A stretch of DNA of 64,000 nt from VRUE01 sp044867645. GTDB taxonomy: Bacteria > Actinomycetota > Thermoleophilia > Solirubrobacterales > 70-9. Both the position numbers and the translations under genes were made by a program. Location: contig JBIOVI010000025.1 of NCBI GenBank assembly GCA_044867645.1, positions 1 through 64,000 of the forward strand, read 5' to 3'. The stretch's first letter is position 1. Every line of letters begins with the position of its first letter. Shown here in pieces: positions 8,481 to 17,204 of this stretch. Under the pieces are notes generated by a model, which worked only from the letters and a program-made list of their open reading frames with translations, had not been told where the DNA came from and ran no database searches.

Positions 8481-9931
8481 ACCGCCAGATCGTCCAGCTC
8501 TTCGGCCTGATCGTCGTCCTCTTCGTCGTCCTGATCGCCTTCACCTCTTACTGGTCCGTCTTCGACGCGCAGGCGCTGAAGGAAAAGAACGCCAACAAGC
8601 GACCGTTGCTCGAGCAGCAGCAAATCAAGCGAGGCCGGATCCTCGCCGAGGACGGCACCGTGCTTGCCCGCTCGGTCGCCAAGGGGAGCGGTGACAGCCG
8701 TCGCTATGTGCGCCGTTACCCGGAAGGCGCTCTCTATGGGCACCCGATCGGGTACAGCTTCGTGCGCCAGGGGGACAGCGAGTTCGAGAAGTTCCACAAC
8801 GACGAACTGGTCGGCAACAGCTCCGAGTTCGGCTCGATCCTCGACGAGCTGCGGGGCAGACGGCAGGAAGGCAACGACATCGTCACCAACATCGACCCCG
8901 AAGCGCAGCGGGTCGCGCTCGCCGACCTCGAAGCGGCGGGCTTTGGCGCCGTGGTCGCGATCGAGCCGAGCAGTGGCAGGGTGCGGGTGCTCGCCTCGAA
9001 CCCGCCATATGACCCCAATCTCGTCCCCGAACACCTCTCCGCGCTGAACCGGGACCCGACCTCGCCGCTGCTCGACCGCGCCACCCAGGGTCAGTACCCG
9101 CCGGGCTCGACCTTCAAGGTGGTGACCGCCGCCGCCGGCCTCGACAGCGGCACGATCACCCCCGAAACGACGATCGACGCTCCCGGCGAACTGGACATCC
9201 AGGGCCAGCCACTGCAGAACGACTTCACTGAGGACTTCGGCCCGATCGCGCTCGACACGGCGCTGACCAACTCGGTCAACACTTGGTTCGCGCAGCTGGG
9301 CGAACAGGTGGGGGAGGAGACGCTGTTCGAATACATGGACCGCTTCGGCTTCAACTCGACGCCGGCTATCGACCTGCCCGACGATCAGGTCTACACGAGC
9401 GGCATCTTCGAAAGTGGGCAGCTGCTCGGGCCCAACGACCCGATCGACATCGCCCGCGTCGCAATCGGCCAGGAGCGCCTCGCGGTGACCCCGCTGCAGA
9501 TGGCCGAGGTCGCGGCCGCGATCGCCAATGGCGGCAGCCTGATGAAGCCGCAGATCTGGAGCCGGGTGGTCGATCCTGACGGCCGGGTGACCGAGCGGCT
9601 CGATCCCTCCCAGTACAGTCGCCCGATCGACGAGGAAACGGCTGCCGAGCTGACCACGGCGATGGAAGGCGTGGTCGACGAAGGAACCGGCACCAACGCT
9701 GCGATCCCCGGCGTCGCGGTCGCCGGCAAGACCGGAACCGCGGAAACTCCCTTCAACGAGACCTGCGGCGGCGGCAGCGAAGAGAACCAGGCATGGTTCA
9801 TCGGCTTCGCCCCGGCCGATGAACCGCGGATCGCTATCACGGCGACGGTCGAGTGCACGACGGCTTTCGGAAACGATGTCGCGGCGCCGATCTTCCGCGA
9901 CGTCGCCGAAACCATCCTGGGCGAAGGCTGA
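8477..9931 (+). CDS. pbpA: class B penicillin-binding protein (PbpA-like transpeptidase)
   Basis: A 484-aa protein with an N-terminal membrane anchor (LFGLIVVLFVVLIAFTSYWSVF in two halves), a short dimerisation domain and a transpeptidase domain. Catalytic motifs in order are SXXK in PPGSTFKVV (the nucleophile serine), SVN in LTNSVNTWF and KTG in AGKTGTAE. It cross-links peptidoglycan made by the adjacent RodA. The start overlaps the rodA stop by 4 bases, and 43 bases separate it from pknB. Confidence 0.95.
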   Translation: MNRQIVQLFGLIVVLFVVLIAFTSYWSVFDAQALKEKNANKRPLLEQQQIKRGRILAEDGTVLARSVAKGSGDSRRYVRRYPEGALYGHPIGYSFVRQGDSEFEKFHNDELVGNSSEFGSILDELRGRRQEGNDIVTNIDPEAQRVALADLEAAGFGAVVAIEPSSGRVRVLASNPPYDPNLVPEHLSALNRDPTSPLLDRATQGQYPPGSTFKVVTAAAGLDSGTITPETTIDAPGELDIQGQPLQNDFTEDFGPIALDTALTNSVNTWFAQLGEQVGEETLFEYMDRFGFNSTPAIDLPDDQVYTSGIFESGQLLGPNDPIDIARVAIGQERLAVTPLQMAEVAAAIANGGSLMKPQIWSRVVDPDGRVTERLDPSQYSRPIDEETAAELTTAMEGVVDEGTGTNAAIPGVAVAGKTGTAETPFNETCGGGSEENQAWFIGFAPADEPRIAITATVECTTAFGNDVAAPIFRDVAETILGEG

Positions 9932-9974
9932 GCAATGAGCGAACTGACGACGAAACGATCGGAAGGAGAAGCGA

Positions 9975-11846
9975 GTGCCGCCTGAAGTCGGCGAGGGAAG
10001 CACGATCGACAGCCGCTACCGGCTGTTGCGGAGGATCGGCTCGGGAGGGATGGCGGATGTCTGGCTGGCCGAGGATTCGCATCTGCAGCGCCGTGTTGCG
10101 CTCAAGGTGCTGCACCGGCGCTTTGCCCAGGACCGCGAGTTCGTCGAGCGCTTCCGTCGCGAGGCCGAGGCGGCGGCGGGGCTCCAGCACCCACACGTCG
10201 TCGCCGTCTTCGACCGGGGCGACGTCGACGGGACCTACTACATCGCGATGCAGCTGCTCGAGGGGCGCTCGCTGAAGGAGTTGATCGACCGGGGTTTGAC
10301 ACCCGAGCAGGCGGTCGGCCTGATCCGCCAGGTGCTCGAAGCGGCGGGCTTCGCCCACAAACACGGTGTGGTGCATCGTGACTTGAAGCCGCAGAACGCG
10401 ATCGTCGACGACGACGGCAAGGCCACGGTGACGGACTTCGGCATCGCCCGCGCCGGGGTGTCTGAAATCACCCAGGCGGGTTCGGTTATGGGAACGCCGC
10501 ACTACCTCTCCCCAGAGCAAGCCCAGGGGCAGGCCGTGACTGCCGTCTCCGATCTCTACTCGGTGGGGGTGATGCTCTACGAGGCACTGGCCGGGCGGGT
10601 GCCCTTCGAGGCCGATTCCGCGGTGGCGATCGCGATGAAGCAGGTCTCGCATACGCCCCAGCGCCCCAGCTCGCTCAACCCCGCCGTCTCACCGGCCCTC
10701 GACGCGGTGGTGATGAGGGCGCTGGAGAAGGATCCCGGCCAGCGCTTCCAGAGCGCCGAGGCCTTCATCGCCGCCCTCGACGCCGCGCTCAGAGACCCCG
10801 CCGCGACCGGCGGGGGCACGGCGGCGTTCGCGCCACTGCCGCCTCCAGTCGTCGCCCCCGAGGAGGCAGCCGCCGCCGAGCGGGATCCCGAGGAGGAGCA
10901 CAGACGCCGTCGCAGGCGCTGGGCTCTGCTTGCCGCCGCCGCCGTGCTGATCGGCGTGCTTCTCGGCTTTGCCCTGACCCGCGACACGACCACCGAGGTC
11001 CCGGGGGTGACCGGCAACCAGCTCAACGTCGCAATCGCTCTGCTGGAACAGAACGGCTTCAAGGTCGGCGAGGTGAAACGGGTGCAGCGCGAAGTGGCGA
11101 CCAACACGGTGCTCGAGCAGGATCCCCCGTCGGGTAACGCTTCGCTCGATTGCACCTTCCTCACCCTCTTCTGCTCGAAGCCGAAGGTGGGGTTGACGGT
11201 CAGCGCCGGTCCCGGCAGTGCCAAGGTCCCCGGCACGGCCGGCCTTGGCGAAGACGAAGCGATCGCCAAGCTGGAGGAATCTGGTTTCGAGACGCAGGTG
11301 AAAAGGGTCAACTCCAGCCAGGTCGAAGCCGGACTGGTCGTCCACTCCGACCCGCCGGCGGGCACGACCGCGACCCGCGGCTCGGCCGTCGTCCTCACAG
11401 TCTCGAAGGGCCAGAAGCTGGCGAAGGTGCCGGTGTTGGTGGGCGCGCAGCGCTCCCTGGCGGTGCAGCAGATTCGCGGCCGTGGCTTGACCCCGAGCGT
11501 CGAAGAGGAAGAGAGCTCGGTGCCGACGGGAGAGGTGATCCGCCAGTCTCCAAGCGCCGGCTCGGAGCTTCCCCCGGGCTCGACCGTCTCGATCGTCGTC
11601 TCGAAGGGAGAAAAGAAGACGAAGGTGCCGAACGTGATCGGCAAGGAACGATCGGAAGCCGTGCAGGCCCTGCGCGACGCCGGCCTTGTGCCCGCCGTGC
11701 AGGAAAGGGAAACCGAAGTGGCCTCGCAGATCGGCCGGGTCACGGACCAGTTCCCGCCACCCGGCTCCGAAGTGGAAGCGGGAACGGAAGTGACGGTTGT
11801 CGTGGGCAAGCGGGCGGCGCCGGAAACCGAAGTGGAAGAAGAATGA
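9975..11846 (+). CDS. pknB: PASTA-domain serine/threonine kinase PknB
   Basis: A 623-aa kinase. The kinase domain is at about residues 14-275 (glycine loop IGSGGMADVW, Lys43, HRD at 133-135, DFG at 153-155). One transmembrane helix (WALLAAAAVLIGVLLGFAL) at about 315-333 is followed by four PASTA repeats beginning EVPGVTG, KVPGTAG, KVPVLVG and KVPNVIG. The first PASTA has a cysteine-containing insertion (LDCTFLTLFCSKP) that may be a disulfide loop. PASTA domains sense lipid II and muropeptides, so this is the main growth sensor kinase of the cluster. The GTG start at 9975 has GGAAGGAGAAG upstream. Confidence 0.96.
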   Translation: MPPEVGEGSTIDSRYRLLRRIGSGGMADVWLAEDSHLQRRVALKVLHRRFAQDREFVERFRREAEAAAGLQHPHVVAVFDRGDVDGTYYIAMQLLEGRSLKELIDRGLTPEQAVGLIRQVLEAAGFAHKHGVVHRDLKPQNAIVDDDGKATVTDFGIARAGVSEITQAGSVMGTPHYLSPEQAQGQAVTAVSDLYSVGVMLYEALAGRVPFEADSAVAIAMKQVSHTPQRPSSLNPAVSPALDAVVMRALEKDPGQRFQSAEAFIAALDAALRDPAATGGGTAAFAPLPPPVVAPEEAAAAERDPEEEHRRRRRRWALLAAAAVLIGVLLGFALTRDTTTEVPGVTGNQLNVAIALLEQNGFKVGEVKRVQREVATNTVLEQDPPSGNASLDCTFLTLFCSKPKVGLTVSAGPGSAKVPGTAGLGEDEAIAKLEESGFETQVKRVNSSQVEAGLVVHSDPPAGTTATRGSAVVLTVSKGQKLAKVPVLVGAQRSLAVQQIRGRGLTPSVEEEESSVPTGEVIRQSPSAGSELPPGSTVSIVVSKGEKKTKVPNVIGKERSEAVQALRDAGLVPAVQERETEVASQIGRVTDQFPPPGSEVEAGTEVTVVVGKRAAPETEVEEE

Positions 11847-11874
11847 ATCTCCGGCAACAGGGGGGCGGTGCAAG

Positions 11875-12843
11875 GTGAAGGTCGCCGTGCTCTGTGGCGG
11901 CCGCTCGTCCGAGCACGATGTCTCGCTGCGCTCCGGTGAGGCGGTGGCTCGCGGGCTGGAGGAGGCCGGCCACGAGGCGCTGCTGGTGACGATCGCTCGC
12001 GACGGGTCGTGGAGCTTCCACGGTGCCCCGGTCGAGCTGCTGCCGGCTGCCGGGCTGTTCGGCGCCGACGCTGCCTTCCCAGCCCTGCACGGTCCTTTTG
12101 GCGAGGACGGCAGCGTGCAAGGAGTGCTCGAGTGGCTGGACGTCCCCTATGTCGGCTCCGACGTGCTTGCCTCGGCGATCTGCATGGACAAGCTGACCCT
12201 GAAGCGATTGTTCGCCCAGCACGGCCTGCCGCAGGTTAAGTTCGTCGCGGTCGGCGAAGCGGGGTGGCGACAGCGCTGCGAGGCGATGGGCCTGCCGCTA
12301 TGGGTGAAGCCCTCGCGGCTCGGATCGAGCGTCGGCATCAGCAGGGTCGAGCAGCTCGACGAGCAGCTCGACGCGGCCGTCGAGCTTGCCCTCCGCCACG
12401 ACCCGCGCGTCATCGTGGAGGCGCACGCCGCGGGTCGGGAGATCGAGTGCTCGCTGCTCGGCAACGAGCGGGTCGAGACCTCGCTGCCGGGGGAGGTGAT
12501 CGCGCACGGCGAGTGGTACGACTACGAGACCAAGTACAGCAACGGCGGCATGGAGCTGGCTGTCCCCGCGCCAATCCCCGGCGAGCTGGCGACCTCGCTG
12601 CGCGAACTCGCAATTGCGGCGTTCGAGCTCGGCGGCTGCTCCGGACTCGCCCGCTGCGACTTCTTCCTCGAAGCCGACGGGCGGCTGCTCGTCAACGAGG
12701 TCAACACGATGCCCGGCTTCACTCAGACCAGCGTCTACGCCAAGCTCTGGCAGGCCACCGGTCTCGCCTATCCAGATCTCTGCGACCGCCTCGTCCAGCT
12801 GGCGATCGAGCGCCACGCAAAAGCGCGCTCCTACGAGTTCTGA
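11875..12843 (+). CDS. ddl: D-alanine--D-alanine ligase
   Basis: A 322-aa ATP-grasp ligase that makes the D-Ala-D-Ala dipeptide for peptidoglycan. The chosen GTG start at 11875 gives VKVAVLCGGRSSEHDVSLRSG, the family N-terminus. Also visible are the substrate-binding HGPFGEDGSVQG, the lysine/serine loop WVKPSRLGSSVGI, and the metal-binding end NEVNTMPGFT. It follows pknB by 28 bases, so peptidoglycan precursor supply is in the same operon as growth signalling. It converges with the third kinase with almost no gap and no visible terminator. Confidence 0.95.
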   Translation: MKVAVLCGGRSSEHDVSLRSGEAVARGLEEAGHEALLVTIARDGSWSFHGAPVELLPAAGLFGADAAFPALHGPFGEDGSVQGVLEWLDVPYVGSDVLASAICMDKLTLKRLFAQHGLPQVKFVAVGEAGWRQRCEAMGLPLWVKPSRLGSSVGISRVEQLDEQLDAAVELALRHDPRVIVEAHAAGREIECSLLGNERVETSLPGEVIAHGEWYDYETKYSNGGMELAVPAPIPGELATSLRELAIAAFELGGCSGLARCDFFLEADGRLLVNEVNTMPGFTQTSVYAKLWQATGLAYPDLCDRLVQLAIERHAKARSYEF

Positions 12844-12844
12844 G

Positions 12845-14356
12845 TCAGTCCAGCAGCTTGATGTCGCTGACCTCGACCTGGTAGCGACCGGCCTGGTCGC
12901 GGGCTTCGGAGGCCTTGGTGAACCAGAGCAGGAAGTAGGTCGAGGGCTGGGTGACGGTGAGGTCGATCTCCTGGGTCGAGGACGCTTCGCTAACTTCGCC
13001 CACCGGTTCGCCCCAGCCGGATAAATCCGAGGGGGGGCCGGCGGGGGTGGCGAAGACCTGGGCGTCCCAACCCGGCGTCGGCGTACGCACGATCATCTTC
13101 GCCGGCGTTGCCGGCGAGCTTGCGGTGACGTAGACACCCACGCCGGGATCGGGCCCGGTCTTCGTCCCTTCGAAGGTTTCGGAGTCGTAGTGCTCGATTT
13201 CCCAGGCGGTCCCGGTCGGGTCGCCGTCTGCCGCGAGTTCGACCTTGCTGCCGACCTCTTCGCCATCGCCCTGCGGGTCGTAGTCGGTGGCGGCGGAGAT
13301 GTCGATATTTCCGCCTTTGCCCTTGTTGGCTCCTCCACCGCCGATTCCGCTGGAGATCAGCTGCACCGCAAGCAAAGCGGCGCCCGCGACCAGCAGCAGA
13401 CCGACGATTGCCGCCCAGGACCAGCGTGCCCGGCCCGAGAGCTGGCGCTTGGGCGGCGGCACCGCGTCGAGGACGCTGGTCGCCTCGCCCGTGGTCGTGC
13501 CTGCGCGGGCGGCCTCGACCTCGAGCGCGGTCTCGAGATCGCCGATCATTTCGCCGATCGTCTGGTAGCGCTCGACCGGGTCCTTCGCCGTGGCGCGCTC
13601 GACCACCAGCGCCACGGCAGCCGAGGCCTCCGGCCGCCGACGCTGCACGTCCGGCAGTTCCTCGTTGACGTGTTTCATCGCCACGCCGACCTGGCTGTCG
13701 GCGTGGAAGGGAACTTGGCCGACGAGCATCTCGTAGAGGACGACGCCGAGCGAGTAGATGTCGGAGCGCGGGTCGGCGCCGCGGCCCATCGCCTGCTCCG
13801 GCGCGACATAGTCGGTCGTGCCGAGGACCCGGCCAGTGGCGGTCATGCCGTCCTGTTCGAGCTGCCGGGAGATGCCGAAGTCGGTCAGTTTGGCCCGGCC
13901 CTCCTCGTCGATCAGGACGTTCTGCGGCTTGATGTCGCGATGGACCATGTTGCGGGCGTGGGCGACGCTGAGCCCGCGTGCCACCTCGATCGCGTAGGCG
14001 ATCGCCTCCTGCGTGTCGAGCGCGCCGATCCGACCGATCCGCTGCTTCAGCGTCTCTCCCTTGACGTACTCGAAGACGATGTAGGGGTAGCCGCCGTCCT
14101 CACCGGCGTCGATCACCGAGACGACGTTGGGATGGGTCAGCTTGGCGACCGCCCGCGCCTCCTGGCGGAAGCGCTGCAGCTGATCCTCCTGCTCGGACAT
14201 CTCGCGGTGCATCACCTTTACCGCGACCGGCCGGTCGAGCGTGTCGTCCCGGGCCAGATAGACGGTCGACATGCCGCCGCTGCCCAGCTTCGCCTCCAGC
14301 CGGTAGCGCCCGGAGAGAACGGTTCCGATCATCGAGCTGGAGGGACGGGTGTTCAT
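12845..14356 (-). CDS. serine/threonine kinase with MviN-like extracellular domain
   Basis: A 503-aa protein. The kinase domain (about 12-275) has LGSGGMSTVYLARD, VAVKVM, HRDIKPQN and DFGISR, so it looks active. A transmembrane helix (WSWAAIVGLLLVAGAALLAV) is at about 312-331. The outer part starts after a Gly-rich stretch, and its beta-rich sequence (YDPQGDGEEVGSKVELAADG, GTAWEIEHYDSETFEG) resembles the carbohydrate-binding-like domain at the end of actinobacterial MviN/MurJ pseudokinase proteins. A role in sensing envelope ligands is inferred. Gene order converges with ddl. Confidence 0.9.
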   Translation of the reverse strand: MNTRPSSSMIGTVLSGRYRLEAKLGSGGMSTVYLARDDTLDRPVAVKVMHREMSEQEDQLQRFRQEARAVAKLTHPNVVSVIDAGEDGGYPYIVFEYVKGETLKQRIGRIGALDTQEAIAYAIEVARGLSVAHARNMVHRDIKPQNVLIDEEGRAKLTDFGISRQLEQDGMTATGRVLGTTDYVAPEQAMGRGADPRSDIYSLGVVLYEMLVGQVPFHADSQVGVAMKHVNEELPDVQRRRPEASAAVALVVERATAKDPVERYQTIGEMIGDLETALEVEAARAGTTTGEATSVLDAVPPPKRQLSGRARWSWAAIVGLLLVAGAALLAVQLISSGIGGGGANKGKGGNIDISAATDYDPQGDGEEVGSKVELAADGDPTGTAWEIEHYDSETFEGTKTGPDPGVGVYVTASSPATPAKMIVRTPTPGWDAQVFATPAGPPSDLSGWGEPVGEVSEASSTQEIDLTVTQPSTYFLLWFTKASEARDQAGRYQVEVSDIKLLD

Positions 14357-14466
14357 CTAGCGGTCATTGTCGAACACGCTGCCGATAGAGGTTCTCTATC
14401 GCACTGCGGTCTCCCGCTCAGGAATGACGGATCTCGTGCGCCTGCTGCCGCCGAGGCGCTCAGCGA

Positions 14467-15516
14467 CTAGCCGCTGAGCGGCCAGTCGTCTGGATAGTCG
14501 ACGTGATCCGGCCGATCCGTCGCGCGTCCAATGCGCCTTGCCTCGGGGTAGTGGCGCTTGAGCAAAGTGAGCGCATCGCTTTCCGCCTCGCTAGGCACGA
14601 CGCAGCAGAATCCGCAGCCTAGGTTGAAGACCTCCCGCATCTCCTCATTGCTAACCGAATTGCGCTCTTGAATCAGTTTGAAGATTGGGGGGACCGGGAG
14701 AGGATCACCGATGTCGTATCCGACCTCAGCCTCAAGGCGTAAGAGATTTTTGAATCCCAGGGAGGTGATGTGGGCTAGACCACGGACCTCAGTTGACGAT
14801 TCGAGAAGCTCCAAAATCGGCTTTACGTAGATCTCGGTTGGCTCCATTAGGACATCGCCGAGGGACTGGCCGAGTCGGCCATCAGGATCTTCGTCGAGCC
14901 GCAAGTCCGGAAGAAGGGCGCGCCTCGCAAGCGTGTAGCCATTTGCATGCAAGCCGTTTGATGGAAGGCCGATGACAACATCGCCTGGCTTGACGGTCTC
15001 ACCCGTGAGGATCGCACTAGGGGCAACGCTGCCAAAGCATGCTCCTGCCAAGTCGAATCCCTGGATTACCTCACCGAGCTGGGCAAGCTCGCCTCCCGCG
15101 ATCTCAATCCCCGCTCGTTCGACGCCGATCCGGAGCCCTACGCCAATCTTCGCCTCTCGCTCGGGATTAGCAGCGTCTACGGCGAGGTAGTCCAACATTG
15201 CAAGTGGCTCGGCACCGACGCAGATCAGGTCGTTCACGTTCATCGCTACGCAGTCAATTCCGATCGTGTCGAAGCGATTAAGTTCCTCCGCGATAAGGAG
15301 CTTGGTCCCGACTCCGTCGGCTGATAATGCGATGCCAAGATTGCGACCAACGCGAATCACATTCGCGAAGTGCCCGCTCTTGAGCATTTGACGAGACTTA
15401 AAAGAAGGTGACTTTGGCTTGAGCTCCTGCACCAAGGCGCTAACAGCGCTATCAGCGAGGCTCTGGTCTACGCCTGCACGTGAGTAGGCCGGGGTGGTCA
15501 CGCTAATAGAGGCCAA
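14467..15516 (-). CDS. purM: phosphoribosylformylglycinamidine cyclo-ligase
   Basis: A 349-aa AIR synthase that closes the imidazole ring in purine synthesis with ATP. Signature motifs: ALSADGVGTKLLIAEEL, DCVAMNVNDL, GETVKPGDVVIGLPSNGLHA in two parts, and a C-terminal GCGFCCVVPSEAE. The gene and its flanks (about 14,370-15,660) are visibly richer in A and T than everything around them and use codons such as AAA, TTT and AAT more often. No other pur gene is nearby. This suggests replacement or acquisition by transfer, or a second purM copy. Confidence 0.93.
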   Translation of the reverse strand: MASISVTTPAYSRAGVDQSLADSAVSALVQELKPKSPSFKSRQMLKSGHFANVIRVGRNLGIALSADGVGTKLLIAEELNRFDTIGIDCVAMNVNDLICVGAEPLAMLDYLAVDAANPEREAKIGVGLRIGVERAGIEIAGGELAQLGEVIQGFDLAGACFGSVAPSAILTGETVKPGDVVIGLPSNGLHANGYTLARRALLPDLRLDEDPDGRLGQSLGDVLMEPTEIYVKPILELLESSTEVRGLAHITSLGFKNLLRLEAEVGYDIGDPLPVPPIFKLIQERNSVSNEEMREVFNLGCGFCCVVPSEAESDALTLLKRHYPEARRIGRATDRPDHVDYPDDWPLSG

Positions 15517-15638
15517 CGTGGCGTCAATCTAGCTACGAAATCGGATGGCTGCTGACTCATGCGAACTCACATGGTCGCATCCCGGCAGATTTCAACTCCA
15601 AATCAATTCCGAGTTTCTCCAAGATTTGGAATCGGCTG

Positions 15639-16448
15639 CTAATGGCGAAGTTTTAGAAGCACTCCTCCGGCCAGCGCTGCTCTGTAAGCCGCATACGGCC
15701 ACAGCGCCCGGTCACGCTCCACCAAGCGGATCAGGCGCTGCGAGGCGAGGGTCGAGGCGAAGGAGGCGACGACGCCGATCGCCATCGCGCGGCGCAGCGA
15801 AGGGGAGGCACCGCGGCGGCGCAGGCGGACGCCCTTGAGCACGGTGGCGCCGACGATGATCGGCAGCGCCACCGTGCGCGAGAGCAGGTTTGCCTGATCG
15901 CGCGAGAAGCGCCGCCAGCGGGCCGCGGCCAGGGTGACGCCGTTGCGCGAGATCCCCGGGGCGAGGGCCGCGGCCTGGGCGAGCCCAAGCGCAACGCCGT
16001 CGGCGAGGGTGGCCTCGCCGCGACCGCGTTGCTGTGGCCGTGTGTCGGCGACCAGCATTGCCCCCGCGCCAGCCAGCAGGCCTATTGCCGTTGCCTTCGG
16101 CCCGCCCAGCCGTTGCTCGATCGGACGCTCCAGGGTGTAGCCAACTACGGCTGCGGGCAAGAAGGAGAGAGTGAGCAGGAGCGCGCGCTGGCCGTCGAAG
16201 GAGCGCAACTCCTCGGCGATCGTCTGCCGCTGGCCGATCAGCAGGGCCAGCGCCGCGCCACCGTGGAGCGCCACCTCAAAGCTCTTGCGCACCTCGGGGT
16301 CGATCCGATCCCAGTCCCATCCGGCTAACCAGGGGACGAGGACGATGTGCGCCGAGGAGGAGACGGGCAGCAGCTCTGCTGGCCCCTGGACGACCCCCAG
16401 CGCCAGCGCGCGGGCGGTGGGGATCCTGCCGTCAGCCGCCTCGCTCAA
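15639..16448 (-). CDS. uppP: undecaprenyl-diphosphatase UppP/BacA
   Basis: The start is set at TTG 16448, which overlaps the dedA stop (TTGA), giving 269 aa. The open frame further upstream is only a shadow of dedA. The two UppP catalytic regions are visible: QGPAELLPVSSSAH near the N-terminus and APGISRNGVT in the middle. The enzyme dephosphorylates undecaprenyl pyrophosphate so that the lipid carrier for peptidoglycan and surface polysaccharide is recycled. About seven hydrophobic helices can be read. The C-terminus (AALAGGVLLKLRH) falls in the AT-richer stretch next to purM. Confidence 0.88.
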   Translation of the reverse strand: MSEAADGRIPTARALALGVVQGPAELLPVSSSAHIVLVPWLAGWDWDRIDPEVRKSFEVALHGGAALALLIGQRQTIAEELRSFDGQRALLLTLSFLPAAVVGYTLERPIEQRLGGPKATAIGLLAGAGAMLVADTRPQQRGRGEATLADGVALGLAQAAALAPGISRNGVTLAAARWRRFSRDQANLLSRTVALPIIVGATVLKGVRLRRRGASPSLRRAMAIGVVASFASTLASQRLIRLVERDRALWPYAAYRAALAGGVLLKLRH

Positions 16449-17185
16449 GCGCTCCCGCCCGAGCGGGCGGGCTCGGCGGCGGCCTTGGTCTCCTCGCTCT
16501 GCTCCCCGGCCACCTCGTCGGCGCCACGGCGTCGCCTGATCAGCAGGTAGACGATGCCGCCGCCGACCGCCGCCAAGACCACGTAGTCGAAGTAGCCAAG
16601 GTAGTGTCGCCACTGCTCCCAGTTATCGCCGACGCTCTGCCCGATCAGCGCCAGCATTAGCACCCACGGGATGCAGCCGGCGAGGGTATAGGCGGTGAAG
16701 CGCCAGAACGGCATCTTTGCCACACCAGCAGGAAGCGAGATGAAGGTGCGAACGATCGGCAGCATCCGCGAGAAGAAGACAGTTGCGCTGCCGTAGCGAG
16801 TGAACCAGTCATCGGCCCATTTCAGGTGCTTGGGGTTGATGTGGATCAGTTTGTTGCGCTCGAGCAAGTCGAGGCGGCCGTAGTAGCCGACCGCGTAGGC
16901 GATCCAAGACCCGGCGAGGTTGCCCAGCACGCCGGCGGTAACCACCCCGAACAAGGTCAGGTCTCCCTCGGAGACGCTGAAGCCCGCGAAGAGCATGATC
17001 GCCTCGCTCGGCACTGGAATGCAGGCCGACTCCAGCAGCATCAGCAAGAAGACAGCGACGACGCCCGCCGAGCCGATGAAGTCGGTGGCAACGTTGACGA
17101 TCGGGTCGACGATCTTGTCGGTGAGGCTGGCGAAGACGATCAGCATGCGCGAAGCGGGGATTGTAGGCGGCGGGCCGAACAGCAT
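16445..17185 (-). CDS. DedA-family membrane protein
   Basis: A 246-aa polytopic protein with the DedA/SNARE-associated pattern: LLESACIPVPSEAIMLFAG, GNLAGSWIAYAVGYYGR, the basic loop FFSRMLPIVRTFISLPAG, and two C-terminal helices, ending in an acidic tail. DedA proteins of the UptA type flip undecaprenyl phosphate. Being translationally coupled to uppP supports a lipid-carrier recycling role here. It is divergent from the polysaccharide locus with a gap of only 19 bases, so the promoters must overlap the coding ends. Confidence 0.9.
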   Translation of the reverse strand: MLFGPPPTIPASRMLIVFASLTDKIVDPIVNVATDFIGSAGVVAVFLLMLLESACIPVPSEAIMLFAGFSVSEGDLTLFGVVTAGVLGNLAGSWIAYAVGYYGRLDLLERNKLIHINPKHLKWADDWFTRYGSATVFFSRMLPIVRTFISLPAGVAKMPFWRFTAYTLAGCIPWVLMLALIGQSVGDNWEQWRHYLGYFDYVVLAAVGGGIVYLLIRRRRGADEVAGEQSEETKAAAEPARSGGSA

Positions 17186-17204
17186 CTAAACTCCGACGGT
17201 CTCC

